A stretch of DNA of 64,000 nucleotides from Nitrospira sp. (GTDB lineage Bacteria > Nitrospirota > Nitrospiria > Nitrospirales > Nitrospiraceae). The DNA lies in the NCBI GenBank assembly GCA_022226955.1, contig CP092079.1:475217-539216 (forward strand), read 5' to 3'. Numbering within the stretch: position 1 is the stretch's first letter; each line of letters opens with the position of its first letter. Position numbers and translations under genes: made by a program. A model generated the notes under the pieces. The model did not search any database. It saw nothing but the letters and a program-made list of their open reading frames with translations, and was not told where the DNA came from. This document shows, one piece after another, positions 6,254 through 15,191 of the stretch.

Positions 6254-8508
6254 AAGCGGCATGGCGGTTTGGATTATGGGCGCTGTGTTTTGTCGGCTCC
6301 TACGCGGCGGTCCCGGCGGTTGCCGAAGAAGTCCAGTTGGAAGAAGTCGAGATCAAAGGAGTAGACAGCAAGAGGTTCATTGAGGGCAAAAGCAGTCAAC
6401 CTAGGACCGAGAGCACGATGACCAAGGACGCGATCCAGCTTTTGGGCGGTCCGGCGCAGACGTCGGTCTATCAGACCATACGCATGCTCCCGTCGGTCTC
6501 CGTGGAGACGGCGGACCCGTACGGGCTCAATACCAGGAGTCCGTTCAATCTCCGGGTGCGCGGACAGCCGGGGAAAGGAACTGCGATGACGATCGAAGGC
6601 GTGCCGGTGTGGGCGCAGGAATCGCCGGGGCCGAGGCCCGACATGCTCGACCTGGAAAACATTTCCCGCGTGACCTTGTACCGCGGCGCCGTCCCGCCCG
6701 ATAAAGGGCTGGGCGCGATGAACATCGCTGGCAATATCGACCTCGGCATCTTGCGACCCGCCAACGAATTCGGCGTCGAGGTTCGGAACGGATTCGGCGC
6801 GTACGGCTTCATGCGAAATTACGTCCGGGTGGATTCGGGGCGGCTTTCTACCGGGACAAAGCTCTATGCGTCGTATTCGTACACGACAGCCGACAAGTGG
6901 CGGGGAGAAGGCGGGGCGCCATCGGACCGCCACCATGTGTCCTTCGGCGCCAGTCAGGATTTCGGGCGGTTCGTCAAAGCGGACCTGTTTTTCGATTACA
7001 ACGAAGCTCGTCAACATGCGTTTCGCCCGCTGACCTTCGCGCAGGTGCAGAACGGCAATGCCGCGAGGGACCTCGACTACAATCCTGGCATTCGGAACAT
7101 CGCCGCGCAGGACACGTCGTACTACGATTTCAACCGGGACAGGATCACCAATTACAATTTGTTCTCGCTGATCACGATCACGCCAGCCCCCGACCATGTC
7201 ATCACGGTCAAGCCGTACTATTTTCGTGAATCTGCTCCTCGACTAGCCGGAGTCGGCGGGTTTTTGGGCGCCCCAGCGGTACGGGAACGAAGAAGCATGT
7301 TCGACCGCTTCGGCGGCGTCTTGGAATACACCACGCATCTCCTGGAGACCGAGATCAAAGCCGGGTACTGGTACGAACAGTTCGATCTGCCCATTTCCGA
7401 AAAATACTTCCGGCTTCAGAACGGGCAGCTTCAGTTCGCCCAATGGCTGCTGGCGAAGAAAGAGGGAAACGGCGTCATCAACAGCCCCTATGTCAAATTG
7501 GCGAAGGACATCGATGCGCTGCATATCGAGGCGGGCTTTCGATACTTCAATATGTACGAGCCGTCGGTGACCGGCTTCAATAACGCCGGCATTCCCGATG
7601 TGTCCTACAACGAGGCGCTGGCGTCTTCTGCCGCCAGAGATCCTGCCACGAGCTATCGGAGCCAAACGTACGAAGCCTGGCTGCCGCATTTCAGCCTGAG
7701 TTATGCGGTGAGCAAGACCGTCACGCCCTATCTCGCCTATGGGAAAAACTACGCGCAGCCGCATGGGTTTCCGGAGTTCCAGCAAATTTTCGCGAACAAC
7801 CGGGCCGCATTCAATGCCGCGGGCCTGACGGTCCAAACCCTGGTCGACCGTGTGAAGCTGGCGACGTCCCATAACGTGGATCTCGGCGTGCGATACAACA
7901 CGGAGCGGATCTATCTGACCCCCATTCTCTTCTACACCCGGTACGAAAATCTGTTGGTCGGGGTGTTCGATCCGGTGCTCAATACGAATGTCAGGACCAG
8001 TGCGGCGGATGCGCGCGCCTATGGAGGAGAGATCGAGTTCGGCGCCAAGCCGATCGATGAGCTGTCTCTCTTCGGGTCATTCCTGTACGGAAAGTCCGAA
8101 ATGGCGAGCGATACCACCGCGGCATCCGGGGCAGTCGTTGCGACTAAGGGAAACGACACGCCGGACTTTCCCAAGCTCATGGTGAAGGCCGGACTAAGTT
8201 ACAGGCTGCATGGGCTGGAGATCTCGCCCATGGTGCGCTACGTCAGCTCCCGGTATGGGAACGTGGACAATACGGAAAAGGTGGCTCCGTACACAGTGGT
8301 CGATCTGTTTTTGACGTATACCAACCCGAAACTGTTTCGGCAGCTTATCGGTGTCAAGGACGGGTTCATCGGGCTCCAATTTCTCAATCTGTTCGATAAA
8401 AAATATGTCGGCGTCATTAACGCATTCGAGGACCGGCTGGGGGGCGGCGCGGCCTATTTCCCAGGCGCGCCCTTTACGGTCGCCGGTTCGGTCGGGCTGA
8501 AATTCTGA
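6250..8508 (+). CDS. TonB-dependent outer-membrane receptor
   Basis: Outer-membrane active transporter of 752 residues. After a signal peptide, a TonB-box-like segment (EEVEIKG) leads into a plug domain with LRVRGQPGKGTAMTIEGVPV and VTLYRGAVPPDKGLGAMNIAG, then a long beta barrel with a TonB_dep_Rec C-terminus ending in a terminal phenylalanine (VGLKF). Its neighbours are a dedicated TonB and a FecCD-type ABC importer, so the ligand is probably a metal chelate, haem or corrinoid. The ligand cannot be told from sequence. GAAAGGAG inside the preceding gene serves as ribosome binding site. Confidence 0.92.
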   Translation: MKAAWRFGLWALCFVGSYAAVPAVAEEVQLEEVEIKGVDSKRFIEGKSSQPRTESTMTKDAIQLLGGPAQTSVYQTIRMLPSVSVETADPYGLNTRSPFNLRVRGQPGKGTAMTIEGVPVWAQESPGPRPDMLDLENISRVTLYRGAVPPDKGLGAMNIAGNIDLGILRPANEFGVEVRNGFGAYGFMRNYVRVDSGRLSTGTKLYASYSYTTADKWRGEGGAPSDRHHVSFGASQDFGRFVKADLFFDYNEARQHAFRPLTFAQVQNGNAARDLDYNPGIRNIAAQDTSYYDFNRDRITNYNLFSLITITPAPDHVITVKPYYFRESAPRLAGVGGFLGAPAVRERRSMFDRFGGVLEYTTHLLETEIKAGYWYEQFDLPISEKYFRLQNGQLQFAQWLLAKKEGNGVINSPYVKLAKDIDALHIEAGFRYFNMYEPSVTGFNNAGIPDVSYNEALASSAARDPATSYRSQTYEAWLPHFSLSYAVSKTVTPYLAYGKNYAQPHGFPEFQQIFANNRAAFNAAGLTVQTLVDRVKLATSHNVDLGVRYNTERIYLTPILFYTRYENLLVGVFDPVLNTNVRTSAADARAYGGEIEFGAKPIDELSLFGSFLYGKSEMASDTTAASGAVVATKGNDTPDFPKLMVKAGLSYRLHGLEISPMVRYVSSRYGNVDNTEKVAPYTVVDLFLTYTNPKLFRQLIGVKDGFIGLQFLNLFDKKYVGVINAFEDRLGGGAAYFPGAPFTVAGSVGLKF

Positions 8509-8517
8509 CGGCCCGGC

Positions 8518-9489
8518 ATGCTGTACGCGCCAGTGTTCAAGCATGGAGAAGGCCCCGAGCGGGAAGGACGGGTATCGGGATGGGTGTGTTCGTGCGTGTT
8601 CCACGGTCTTGCGATCATCGGGGCACTGTATGGGTTGCGCATTCCGTTGTCGCATCCCGAGCCGCCGTTTCGGTGGGAGGTGGCCTTGCGCGAGGCGGTG
8701 TCCGCTCCGATCGAGCCGCCGCGGGAGCTACATGAAGCTGCCGAAGCCGCGCCTGTTTCCGCGGCCCGCGCTGTGGTGAATCGACAGCCTGTCCACCGGG
8801 CGCAAGCCATTGCCCGCCTAGCGGCGCAGCCGTATGAGCAGGCTGTTCCGATGCGAGAGTCCATCGCGCGTACAATCGAATCTCAGGCGGTGGTATCAGA
8901 GCGCGAGCGGCCCGCGGTCGTGCAGGGCAGCGAGGCGGTTGCGCGCGCTTCGGCACAGACTCGCACGGCGTACGAGCGGACGGTCGTGCCGGCATCCTCT
9001 ATCGCTTCTCGCGGGCAAGCGGCCGAGGTCTCTACATCCGTGACTGCCCGGCCTACCGTCGAGAGGCCGCCGGCGATGGCGGCGACTGCGCCGGAGCCGA
9101 TGGAAGTGATGGATCCTCCGCTCGTCGCTGCGCGCTATGCTCCGGTCGAGGAGCGACCGGTCCTCCATACGGAGGCGAGCCACGCGATGCCAGGAGCGCG
9201 AGCGCATTACGGGTGGTTGAAAGAGGCGTTGGCCGGCAAGATCGAGCGCATGAAGCGGTATCCCGACGGCGCCGCCGAGCGGCGGTGGGAAGGCCGTGTC
9301 GTGGTGCGTGGCGTCATCACAGCGGCGGGAGAATTACGAGATCTCGTCATCGCGGAAAGCTCTGGTTTCCAAGCGCTCGACGAGGACGCGGTAGCATTAT
9401 TGCGCCGCATCTCTCCACTCGCGCTTGCGCATCCGCTGGGACAGGCGCAGGTGGCCTGGCGCATCCCGATCACCTATGGCGTCAAATAA
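8518..9489 (+). CDS. tonB: TonB-family energy transducer
   Basis: Periplasm-spanning protein that couples the inner-membrane proton gradient to outer-membrane receptors. The 323 residues contain one N-terminal membrane segment (about 22-44), a long Ala/Pro/Glu/Arg-rich linker, and a C-terminal TonB domain (about 230-320) with MKRYPDGAAERRWEGRVVV and the IAESSGFQALDEDAV motif. No ExbB or ExbD gene lies nearby, so it must use a set encoded elsewhere. It begins nine bases after the receptor stop and its stop overlaps the next start by one base (TAATG). Confidence 0.88.
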   Translation: MLYAPVFKHGEGPEREGRVSGWVCSCVFHGLAIIGALYGLRIPLSHPEPPFRWEVALREAVSAPIEPPRELHEAAEAAPVSAARAVVNRQPVHRAQAIARLAAQPYEQAVPMRESIARTIESQAVVSERERPAVVQGSEAVARASAQTRTAYERTVVPASSIASRGQAAEVSTSVTARPTVERPPAMAATAPEPMEVMDPPLVAARYAPVEERPVLHTEASHAMPGARAHYGWLKEALAGKIERMKRYPDGAAERRWEGRVVVRGVITAAGELRDLVIAESSGFQALDEDAVALLRRISPLALAHPLGQAQVAWRIPITYGVK

Positions 9490-10538
9490 TGAGCACAGGG
9501 CGCGCTGTCATAACGGCCTTCGGCCTGTGTCTTTTAGCAAGCCTGTTTGGCATCGGTTGGTGCGCTCACCCGAGCATAGCGCATGCCCAATCGACGCGCA
9601 TCGTGCGCGACGCGGTGGGGCGATCGGTTGCCGTTCCTGTGCCCGCCGCGCGCGTGGCGACGCTGGGCCCGGTGCCGGTGCTCAATAGCTTCATCTTGGC
9701 TTTGGGAAAAGGGGAGACCATCGTCAACGGGTTGCCTTTGTTTGCGCGATCGCCGCGCCACAAGTATCAAACGATCTTTGCCCCAACGCTCGCGGAACGG
9801 CCCGTGATCCAAGGGCCCGGAAGGGAGCCGGACCTCGAAACGCTGCTCACGCTCCGCCCGGATGTGGTGTTGACGATGGACCGAGGGGTGGCAGAGTCGC
9901 TGGAGCGGAAAGGGTTTACCGTGCTGGTGCTCGCCTGGCGCAATCCGGAGGATGTGAAAGCGACGATGCTGTTGCTGGGAACCGTCTTCGGGCGTGAGCA
10001 GGAGGCGCGCGACTATCTCGATTACGCCGACCGTTTGCTGGCTCGCGTCAGCGACGCCGTGGCGGATGCGCCGGACTCCCGGCGGCCCACGGTGCTCTTT
10101 GGCAGCCTGAAAACCATGACGCAGCCGCATTTGATTGCCGACTGGTGGATTCGCCAGGCAGGGGGCGTCAGTGTCACGGAGGACGGACGGCATCTCGAAA
10201 GCGTGTCGTTTTCAATGGAACATGTCCTGAAGTGGAACCCGGACATTGTGATCGTGAGCGCTCCGGGCGAAATCGAGCAAGTCTACCGAGACACACGATT
10301 GAGGACAGTCAAGGCGGTGGTGAATCGCCAGGTCTACAGTATTCCAGCGGGCGCGCATCCTTGGGGGTATCGCACAGTGGAGCAGCCGTTGACGGTCTTG
10401 TGGGCCTTCGCTCTCCTGCATCCGGACAAAATAGGCCAATTGAATGTGAAGGCGGAAATGAAACAATTCTACAATCGTTTCTTCCAGTATTCGCTGACGG
10501 ACGCGCAAGCCGACGAGATGTTGAGCGGCATTCCATGA
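9489..10538 (+). CDS. Periplasmic substrate-binding protein (FecB/BtuF class)
   Basis: Binding protein for an iron-chelate/cobalamin-type ABC importer, 349 residues. A signal peptide ends near AHAQS; then come IVRDAVGRSVAVP, RPDVVLTMDRG and the C-terminal AHPWGYRTVEQPLTVLWAFALLHPD region typical of the PF01497 class. A much longer ORF from 9213 is a frame artefact over the tonB gene; the ATG at 9489 overlaps the tonB stop. The stop overlaps the permease start (ATGA). Ligand unknown. Confidence 0.87.
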   Translation: MSTGRAVITAFGLCLLASLFGIGWCAHPSIAHAQSTRIVRDAVGRSVAVPVPAARVATLGPVPVLNSFILALGKGETIVNGLPLFARSPRHKYQTIFAPTLAERPVIQGPGREPDLETLLTLRPDVVLTMDRGVAESLERKGFTVLVLAWRNPEDVKATMLLLGTVFGREQEARDYLDYADRLLARVSDAVADAPDSRRPTVLFGSLKTMTQPHLIADWWIRQAGGVSVTEDGRHLESVSFSMEHVLKWNPDIVIVSAPGEIEQVYRDTRLRTVKAVVNRQVYSIPAGAHPWGYRTVEQPLTVLWAFALLHPDKIGQLNVKAEMKQFYNRFFQYSLTDAQADEMLSGIP

Positions 10539-11590
10539 CGCCGCAGGATGACCATCGGCGGTCGGCGCCTTCCTTTGCGAACCATCGCTACTGGGCATGG
10601 GGGCTGTTGCTTGTCTTGGCGGCGATGGCAGCGGCGTCCTTGATGGTCGGCCGGTACGCTGTCCCGCCGGGCGACATATTGCAGTTTTTCACGGCGTTGT
10701 ATGCCGGCGGGGAGGGGATGGATGCCGGCCGGTTTCAAGAATTGCATGTGCTGCTTTTGGATGTCCGGCTGCCCCGCATCGTGGCGGCGATGCTGATCGG
10801 CGCGGCGCTGGCCTCGTCCGGCACGGCGTTCCAAGCCCTGTTCATGAATCCCTTGGTTTCCCCGGGATTGCTGGGCGTGCTGGCCGGCGCGTCGTTCGGC
10901 GCTGCCGTGGCCATGGTGTTCTTTGACCATTGGCTGGCGGTGCAGATGAGCGCGTTTCTATTTGGGCTCATTGCCGTTGGTCTCGCGCTCGGCATCGCGG
11001 CGCTGTACCGCGAGCATTCGCTGTTGATCCTCGTGTTGGGGGGAATCATCTCCACGGGTTTGTTTGCCTCGCTCCTTTCCATCGTGAAATTTGTGGCCGA
11101 TCCGTACGATCAATTGCCGGCTATCGTCATGTGGCTGATGGGCCGGCTGTCGAACGTCGATGCCCACAGCGTGACGGTTCTCGTGATTCCCCTGCTGATC
11201 GGGATATTGGCGCTGGGATTGTTAGGCAAGTATCTCAATGTGCTCAGCATGGGCGATGGAGAGGCGACGGCGCTGGGCATCAATGTGCGGCGGATTCGGT
11301 ACGTCGTGATTTTCTGGTCCACGCTGATCAGTGCGCTGACGGTCGTCATGGCAGGACGGATCGAATGGATCGGCTTGGTGATTCCTCATGTCGCCCGATT
11401 CCTCGTCGGGCCGAATAACGAGATTCTGGTGCCATTCAGCGCGATTCTCGGCGCCCTGTTCCTGCTGACGGTGGACAATGTGGCCCGCAATCTGTTCCCG
11501 GTCGAAATTCCGGTCGGCGTGGTCACGGAGTTAATCGGGATTCCGATGTTTTTACTCGTGTTGCTGAAGACGAAAAAGGAGTGGGCATGA
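10535..11590 (+). CDS. FecCD-family ABC transporter permease
   Basis: Integral inner-membrane subunit of a metal-chelate or corrinoid importer, 351 residues, with about nine or ten hydrophobic helices. Family signatures include VRLPRIVAAMLIGAALASSG, FQALFMNPLVSPGLLGVLAGA and GRIEWIGLVIPHVARFLVG, the last containing the loop that contacts the ATPase. The start is the ATG overlapping the binding-protein stop. A longer ORF reading back to 10145 is unsupported. Confidence 0.92.
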   Translation: MTPQDDHRRSAPSFANHRYWAWGLLLVLAAMAAASLMVGRYAVPPGDILQFFTALYAGGEGMDAGRFQELHVLLLDVRLPRIVAAMLIGAALASSGTAFQALFMNPLVSPGLLGVLAGASFGAAVAMVFFDHWLAVQMSAFLFGLIAVGLALGIAALYREHSLLILVLGGIISTGLFASLLSIVKFVADPYDQLPAIVMWLMGRLSNVDAHSVTVLVIPLLIGILALGLLGKYLNVLSMGDGEATALGINVRRIRYVVIFWSTLISALTVVMAGRIEWIGLVIPHVARFLVGPNNEILVPFSAILGALFLLTVDNVARNLFPVEIPVGVVTELIGIPMFLLVLLKTKKEWA

Positions 11591-12408
11591 CTACGGTGTT
11601 GGATGCGCGAGACGTCAGCTTCGGGTATGGCGACGCACCCACCCTGGAAGGGATTTCCTTGTCCCTCAGAAAAGCCGAGGTGGTGGCGCTGCTCGGGCCC
11701 AATGGAAGCGGGAAAAGCACGCTCTTGAAGGTGCTGCTCGGCATCCATCGCTGTCGAAGCGGCGACGTGCGTTTGGAAGGACAGTCTCTCCGAGCGCTTG
11801 CGCCGGCGGATATCGCGAAGCGCATGGCGTATGTGCCGCAATCGCACCACCTCTCCTTTTCGTATTCGGTCCTCGATGTCGTGCTCATGGGACGGATGAT
11901 GTACCGCTCTTTCTGGTCTTCCTATTCCCGAGAGGATCGGCGCTGCGCGGAAAACGCCCTCGATCGACTCCGCATTGCGCACCTCACGCATCGCCCCTAC
12001 ACGGAAATCAGCGGTGGTGAACGGCAGCTTGCGTTAATCGCGCGGGCCCTCGCGCAAGGAGCGGAGATCGTCATCATGGACGAACCCGTCAGCGGCCTGG
12101 ATTACGGCAATCAAGTGCGTCTGCTGGAGCAGATCGCCCTGCTGGCGTCCGACGGGCTGACGTTCCTCAAGACCACGCATTTCCCCGACCATGCGCTGCT
12201 GGTCGCCGATCGCGTCGTTCTACTCAAGCAAGGCCGCGTTGTGGGCGACGGACATCCGCAACAGGTGGTGACCGAAGACAACGTGCGCCGTCTCTATGAG
12301 ATAGACGTCGATATCGTTTCCGTTCGCGACGGCTACCGCTGTTGCGTGCCGAGGCTACACCGGAACGGCACAAAGAGAGCCGGAGGGCGCGCCGTTGAGC
12401 AGGAATAG
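11587..12408 (+). CDS. ABC transporter ATPase (FecE/BtuD class)
   Basis: Cytoplasmic ATPase driving the importer, 273 residues. Walker A is GPNGSGKST, the signature is the slightly unusual SGGERQLALIARALAQG, and Walker B is IVIMDEP followed by SGLDYGNQ. The H-loop histidine lies in LKTTHFPDH. AAGGAG at 11576-11581 favours the ATG at 11587, which overlaps the permease stop, over the GTG at 11581. It ends the strictly coupled part of the operon. Confidence 0.92.
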   Translation: MTTVLDARDVSFGYGDAPTLEGISLSLRKAEVVALLGPNGSGKSTLLKVLLGIHRCRSGDVRLEGQSLRALAPADIAKRMAYVPQSHHLSFSYSVLDVVLMGRMMYRSFWSSYSREDRRCAENALDRLRIAHLTHRPYTEISGGERQLALIARALAQGAEIVIMDEPVSGLDYGNQVRLLEQIALLASDGLTFLKTTHFPDHALLVADRVVLLKQGRVVGDGHPQQVVTEDNVRRLYEIDVDIVSVRDGYRCCVPRLHRNGTKRAGGRAVEQE

Positions 12409-12471
12409 AGGAGGGCCGCATCCTGCGAGGCGTCGATTTTTAGGCGCTTCACAAACAAGGAGGGAAGCATC

Positions 12472-12936
12472 ATGGCACAGCGTGGATGGCGGTTCGTTTG
12501 CGGCCTGGTTTTCGCGGCCGGTACGATGGTGGGGGTATCGGCGGTGGGACAGCCCTGCGCCGCGCAACAGAGTCTGGACAAAGCGGACAGGCAGTTTCAG
12601 GCGACGATTCTCGACAGCCAGGGTGTCGAGAGCGAGCTCAAACAGGTGCGGTTTTATTGGGAAGAGAAAATAAGCGACACGTCCTTTATCCCGCATGAGA
12701 TCAAGGAAATTCCCGTGAAGCGCGGCACGGCCACAATTACTGTGAAGTTTGCGAACATCCGTCAGATCGAGGTTCGGTCGCATGCCGGTGGAGAACCGCC
12801 GTTGCTCACTATCACACTGATGAACGGCAAGACAGGGGAATTTGCCTTGGCCATTCCAGGGAGCATCAAAGGACAATCGGATTTTGGCGAAGTCGATGTG
12901 CCGGCCTCAGGGATTGCAAAGCTGCTGCTTAAATAA
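12472..12936 (+). CDS. Small secreted protein at the end of the uptake operon
   Basis: No family recognised. The 154-residue product has a signal peptide (cut near PCAAQQS) and a compact, probably beta-rich body of about 120 residues with no cysteines after the signal region. It starts 63 bases after the ATPase gene behind AAGGAGGGAAGCATC, on the same strand, and is likely co-transcribed. It could be an accessory ligand-binding or envelope protein for the uptake system; that is inference from position only. Confidence 0.7.
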   Translation: MAQRGWRFVCGLVFAAGTMVGVSAVGQPCAAQQSLDKADRQFQATILDSQGVESELKQVRFYWEEKISDTSFIPHEIKEIPVKRGTATITVKFANIRQIEVRSHAGGEPPLLTITLMNGKTGEFALAIPGSIKGQSDFGEVDVPASGIAKLLLK

Positions 12937-13047
12937 GCCGGTAAGCCTGGCGCGATTTCAAAACAACTGGATCCTGCCCCAACTTGTTCGATTGCAGGGA
13001 GTCTTTGGTGTGAGCATCTGCTAGAGCGAATCTTGAAGAGTTGATTA

Positions 13048-13063
13048 ATCAATAATTGTTGAT
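13048..13063. promoter_or_regulatory. ArsR operator upstream of arsR
   Basis: ATCAA-TAATTG-TTGAT is an inverted repeat matching the ATCAA-N6-TTGAT class bound by ArsR repressors. It ends 14 bases before the arsR ATG, well placed for autorepression. Confidence 0.65.
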
Positions 13064-13077
13064 GTATCGTGTGCGCG

Positions 13078-13395
13078 ATGGCTACGAAGCAGCGAGTCAA
13101 AGCGGCGGTTCTCTTTCATGCCTTGTCCGATCGGACGCGGTTGGAGATTCTCGCTAGGCTGAAGGAGGGAGAGCAATGTGTCTGCGAATTGACGGACGCG
13201 CTCCAGACCGGGCAGTCCAGGCTGTCGTTTCATCTCAAGGTACTCAAGGAGGCAGGATTCATCCGTGACCGTCCGGAAGGACGATGGATGTATTATTCGT
13301 TGAATCGAGAGGGATTGGAAGATCTTGAAGACTTCGTCAGCGAGCTCAAGAACGCGATCGCGATGCCCGGTTCTTCAAAAAAGAAATGCGAGTAG
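13078..13395 (+). CDS. arsR: ArsR-family arsenite-responsive repressor
   Basis: Winged-helix repressor of 105 residues that leaves DNA when arsenite binds. The sensor motif on helix alpha-3 reads EQCVCELTDAL, so the two core cysteines (CVC) are present while the third cysteine of the Escherichia coli motif is threonine. The recognition helix is QSRLSFHLKVLKEAGFI. A GTG at 13069 would add three residues; I prefer the ATG. The gene precedes an ACR3 pump and arsC and is flanked by two operator-like repeats. Confidence 0.92.
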   Translation: MATKQRVKAAVLFHALSDRTRLEILARLKEGEQCVCELTDALQTGQSRLSFHLKVLKEAGFIRDRPEGRWMYYSLNREGLEDLEDFVSELKNAIAMPGSSKKKCE

Positions 13396-13414
13396 CCTAT
13401 TTTTGATCCTATGC

Positions 13415-13430
13415 ATCAAGATTTATTGAT
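13415..13430. promoter_or_regulatory. Second ArsR operator, before the arsenite pump gene
   Basis: ATCAA-GATTTA-TTGAT repeats the operator class seen before arsR and lies in the 68-base gap before the pump gene. It suggests a second repressed promoter inside the cluster. Confidence 0.6.
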
Positions 13431-13463
13431 TAATAAAATGACGATACGAATAGGGTGCGTGCG

Positions 13464-14549
13464 ATGAATTCCGATCTCTCTTCACCGGCTTTCTCGGAGA
13501 AACGACTGAATATCTTTGAGCGTTATCTGACTATCTGGGTTAGCCTCTGCATTGTTGCCGGGGTTCTTGTCGGGCGGGCGTTCCCGTCATTGGTGAGCGC
13601 GTTCCGGAGCTGGGAATTTGGGGAGGGAAGCCATATCAACTTTCCGATTGCCGTCCTCATCTGGCTGATGATTATTCCCATGATGATGAAAGTCGATCTT
13701 ACGGCGTTGCGCAATGTCGGTCGCCGGCCACAAGGGCTTTTCGTGACGCTTGCCGTCAATTGGCTCGTTAAGCCGTTCTCCATGGCCTTCTTTGCATGGC
13801 TCTTCTTTCGGTTTGTGTTTGGGGCCTGGATGACGCCCGCGGAAGCCGATCAATACATTGCCGGTTGCATCATCTTGGCTGCCGCTCCCTGTACGGCCAT
13901 GGTCTTCGTCTGGAGCTATCTCACAGACGGGGATGCGGCCTATACCTTAGTTCAAGTGACCGTCAACGACCTTCTGATGCTGCTGTTGTTTGCTCCTATC
14001 ATTGGGTTCCTGGTCGGTGGGGCCTCTTCGCTGACGGTTCCGCTCAGTGTTCTGATGTACTCCGTGGTGGCTTTCATTGTGATCCCGCTGGCCATCGGCC
14101 TCCTGGTTCGGGCCTGGCTGATTGCTCGCTATGGACTTGGCTGGTTCGAACAGGATTTTTTGCCGCGTTTTGCCCCGGTCACGATAGCGGCTCTGCTCCT
14201 GACGCTCGTGCTCATTTTCGCGTTTCAAGCAGACAATATTGCAGCCAAACCCTGGCATGTTGCGCTCATCGCGATGCCGATTCTTCTCCAGGTTTATATG
14301 AATGCGTCTTTGGCCTATGGACTAATGCGGTGGTTACGGGTGCCCTACGCGGTGGCGGCGCCCGGAGCACTCATCGGGGCCAGTAATTTCTTTGAACTCG
14401 CGGTGGCGACGGCCATCGCCCTGTTCGGGCCTGAGTCGGGCGCGGCGCTGGCAACGGTCGTCGGCGTATTGGTTGAAGTCCCCGTGATGTTGTCCGTCTG
14501 CCATATCTGTAACCGGACGCGGCACTGGTTTCCGGAGGAGCTGGTTTGA
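13464..14549 (+). CDS. acr3: ACR3-family arsenite efflux pump
   Basis: Inner-membrane arsenite exporter of 361 residues with ten predicted helices. The conserved cysteine lies in AAPCTAMVFVWSYLTDGD, and VNDLLMLLLFAPI is also characteristic. I chose ATG 13464, with AGGG at 13452-13455, over a GTG at 13455. The stop overlaps a possible TTG start of arsC by four bases. It completes detoxification by exporting arsenite made by the reductase. Confidence 0.94.
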   Translation: MNSDLSSPAFSEKRLNIFERYLTIWVSLCIVAGVLVGRAFPSLVSAFRSWEFGEGSHINFPIAVLIWLMIIPMMMKVDLTALRNVGRRPQGLFVTLAVNWLVKPFSMAFFAWLFFRFVFGAWMTPAEADQYIAGCIILAAAPCTAMVFVWSYLTDGDAAYTLVQVTVNDLLMLLLFAPIIGFLVGGASSLTVPLSVLMYSVVAFIVIPLAIGLLVRAWLIARYGLGWFEQDFLPRFAPVTIAALLLTLVLIFAFQADNIAAKPWHVALIAMPILLQVYMNASLAYGLMRWLRVPYAVAAPGALIGASNFFELAVATAIALFGPESGAALATVVGVLVEVPVMLSVCHICNRTRHWFPEELV

Positions 14550-14581
14550 CGAGGGACGGCCTAGGGAGGGCGTTGAGTCTT

Positions 14582-15052
14582 ATGCCGACAGGTCCTATCA
14601 AGGTTCTCATTCTCTGTACCGGCAACTCGTGCCGTTCAATCATGGCCGAGGCGCTCTTGAATGAATTGGGGCAGGGACGGTTCCAGGCCTGGAGTGCCGG
14701 GAGTTTCCCGGCTGGGTACGTGCATCCGCGAACTATTGAAACCCTCAGGCGCCACGGCATTGATCCCGGCCAGCCCTCCAGCAAATCCTGGAACGAGTTT
14801 GCCGCTCAATCCCTCGACGTGGTCATTACGGTCTGCGATCAGGCGGCCGGTGAGACTTGTCCTATTTTCCCAGGCAAACCGACCAAACTTCATTGGGGTA
14901 CGCCCGATCCCGCCAAGGTGTTGGGGAACGAAGCAGACACGCAAGCCGCATTCGACCGTGCATTCAACTTTCTCAAGGAACGGATAGAGCAGTTGGTTGC
15001 GACCTCAGAGCACTCAGATAGATCCCGGACCGATAGACGCTCAGGGTTGTAG
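14582..15052 (+). CDS. arsC: Arsenate reductase, thioredoxin-linked LMW-phosphatase type
   Basis: Cytoplasmic reductase of arsenate to arsenite, 156 residues from ATG 14582. The P-loop CTGNSCR carries the nucleophile, the VVITVCDQAAGETCP segment supplies the two cysteines of the disulfide relay, and HWGTPDP carries the aspartate acid. A TTG at 14546 overlapping the pump stop behind GGAGGAG could be the true, coupled start and would add 12 residues. The C-terminus is Ser/Arg-rich and probably disordered. Confidence 0.92.
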   Translation: MPTGPIKVLILCTGNSCRSIMAEALLNELGQGRFQAWSAGSFPAGYVHPRTIETLRRHGIDPGQPSSKSWNEFAAQSLDVVITVCDQAAGETCPIFPGKPTKLHWGTPDPAKVLGNEADTQAAFDRAFNFLKERIEQLVATSEHSDRSRTDRRSGL

Positions 15053-15191
15053 ATTGGTGGTACACGCCCAGCGTGCGTACTCGGCAGGTCTTCTGTTGAT
15101 CGCTCGACCGGTGTCGTCAATCCTGTTAGAGTTGCCGCGCGTATGATTCCCCTTAGAAGCTGTACGGTATTGACCAGTCTACGATATTTTC

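Noticed and set aside
6274-7197. Long minus-strand ORF of 307 residues
   Set aside because: Arg/His/Val-rich shadow of the TonB receptor with no ribosome site or motif.
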